DNA from: Mansonella perstans
Taxonomy: Eukaryota; Nematoda; Chromadorea; Rhabditida; Onchocercidae
NCBI GenBank assembly: GCA_037074765.1
Contig: JBAMDO010000315.1
Coordinates: forward strand, 1-42,396
Direction: 5' to 3'
DNA length: 42,396 nucleotides
Positions within the stretch are counted from its first letter, which is position 1; each line of letters opens with the position of its first letter. Of the stretch, positions 41,916 through 42,396 are shown piece after piece. The notes beneath the pieces were generated by a model, which ran no database searches, had not been told where the DNA came from, and saw nothing but the letters and a program-made list of their open reading frames with translations. The translations under genes were made by a program, and so were the position numbers.

Positions 41916-42396
41916 ATGAGTGAAATGGGACGAAATGTTTTGTTAAAAATATCCATTGATTGTTTTTGCTTTTCCTCCAAATGCTATTAGAAAAGTGAAG
42001 AATTTTATGAACTGACCGAAAAATAAAGAAAAAAGAATGAAGAATTTACGTCATTCTTTAATGGATGATACATCTTTAATTTGTTAAATTCCCATTCTTC
42101 CTAAAAATATTTTAGAATTTGCTAATTAGTTATTAAAGTCAAAGAAACTTTGCAAGAATGTAATCATTTTTTTCATTCGGTTTTTTTTTTCTTTTTTCCT
42201 GCGCGATTGGTATAAATTATGGATGTTTTAATCAGAGTATGGAAATGAACAAAGTACATAATTTCAATCAGTTTTGATATGAAATTAAATTAAATATCCT
42301 TTAAATTAAGTTAAATGAGAAAAATTATTGTAAATTCAATTGATAAAAAGTTAAAAAATCCATGAAATTCTCGAAAACTGGCGTTTTTCTTTCTTT

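Larger units (their letters stand above)
30446..42396. other. About 12 kb of gene-free AT-rich DNA
   Basis: No exon could be supported on either strand. Open frames of 60-100 codons (38046-38345 minus, 32081-32320 minus, 35269-35472 plus) are low-complexity and have no motifs. Contents are A/T runs, short microsatellites, a TATATG-rich patch, pyrimidine-rich stretches and small tandem duplications (listed separately). The part next to 30446 presumably includes the outron and promoter of the MAP kinase gene. Confidence 0.6.

Overview
The window looks like nuclear DNA of a nematode, most likely a filarial or related clade III worm. The sequence is very AT-rich. Its genes are cut into short exons (about 20-250 nt) by AT-rich introns with GT...TTTCAG-type borders. 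Candidate spliced-leader (SL) acceptors sit a few bases upstream of start codons, and the three recognisable proteins are animal proteins. The species call is inference. No bacterial-style operon, CRISPR array, rRNA or tRNA was seen.

All confident genes lie on the minus strand. From left to right: (1) 202-2179 holds seven exons of the N-terminal third of a plasma-membrane Ca2+-ATPase, which runs off the left edge. (2) 2180-18269 is about 16 kb without a recognisable host gene. It holds microsatellites and, at about 7600-10020, a decayed RTE-like non-LTR retrotransposon with internal deletions. (3) 18270-20941 holds nine exons of a choline/ethanolamine phosphotransferase with an intact CDP-alcohol phosphotransferase motif. 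(4) 20942-23694 is a 2.7 kb gap with short coding-looking ORFs on both strands. (5) 23695-24844 holds three or four exons of an unrecognised protein. It could be a separate small gene or a 5' extension of the phosphotransferase. (6) 25024-25890 is a second unrecognised small gene. Its poly(A) signal lies only about 170 nt upstream of a splice acceptor in front of gene 5, as in a nematode operon. (7) 27388-30442 holds eight exons giving a complete 427-residue MAP kinase of the ERK5/SMA-5 type. Its activation loop reads T-Q-H instead of T-x-Y. (8) 30446-42396 is about 12 kb of gene-free, low-complexity AT-rich DNA.

The recognised genes do unrelated housekeeping and signalling jobs: calcium extrusion, phospholipid synthesis and growth or stress kinase signalling. 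The most useful observations are the atypical MAP kinase (no activation-loop tyrosine, one GC-AG intron, two tandem acceptors at the last exon), the possible two-gene operon of unknown small proteins, and the uncertain 5' structure of the phosphotransferase. I found no evidence for a novel multi-gene system. Exon borders were worked out by hand from splice signals and frame continuity.
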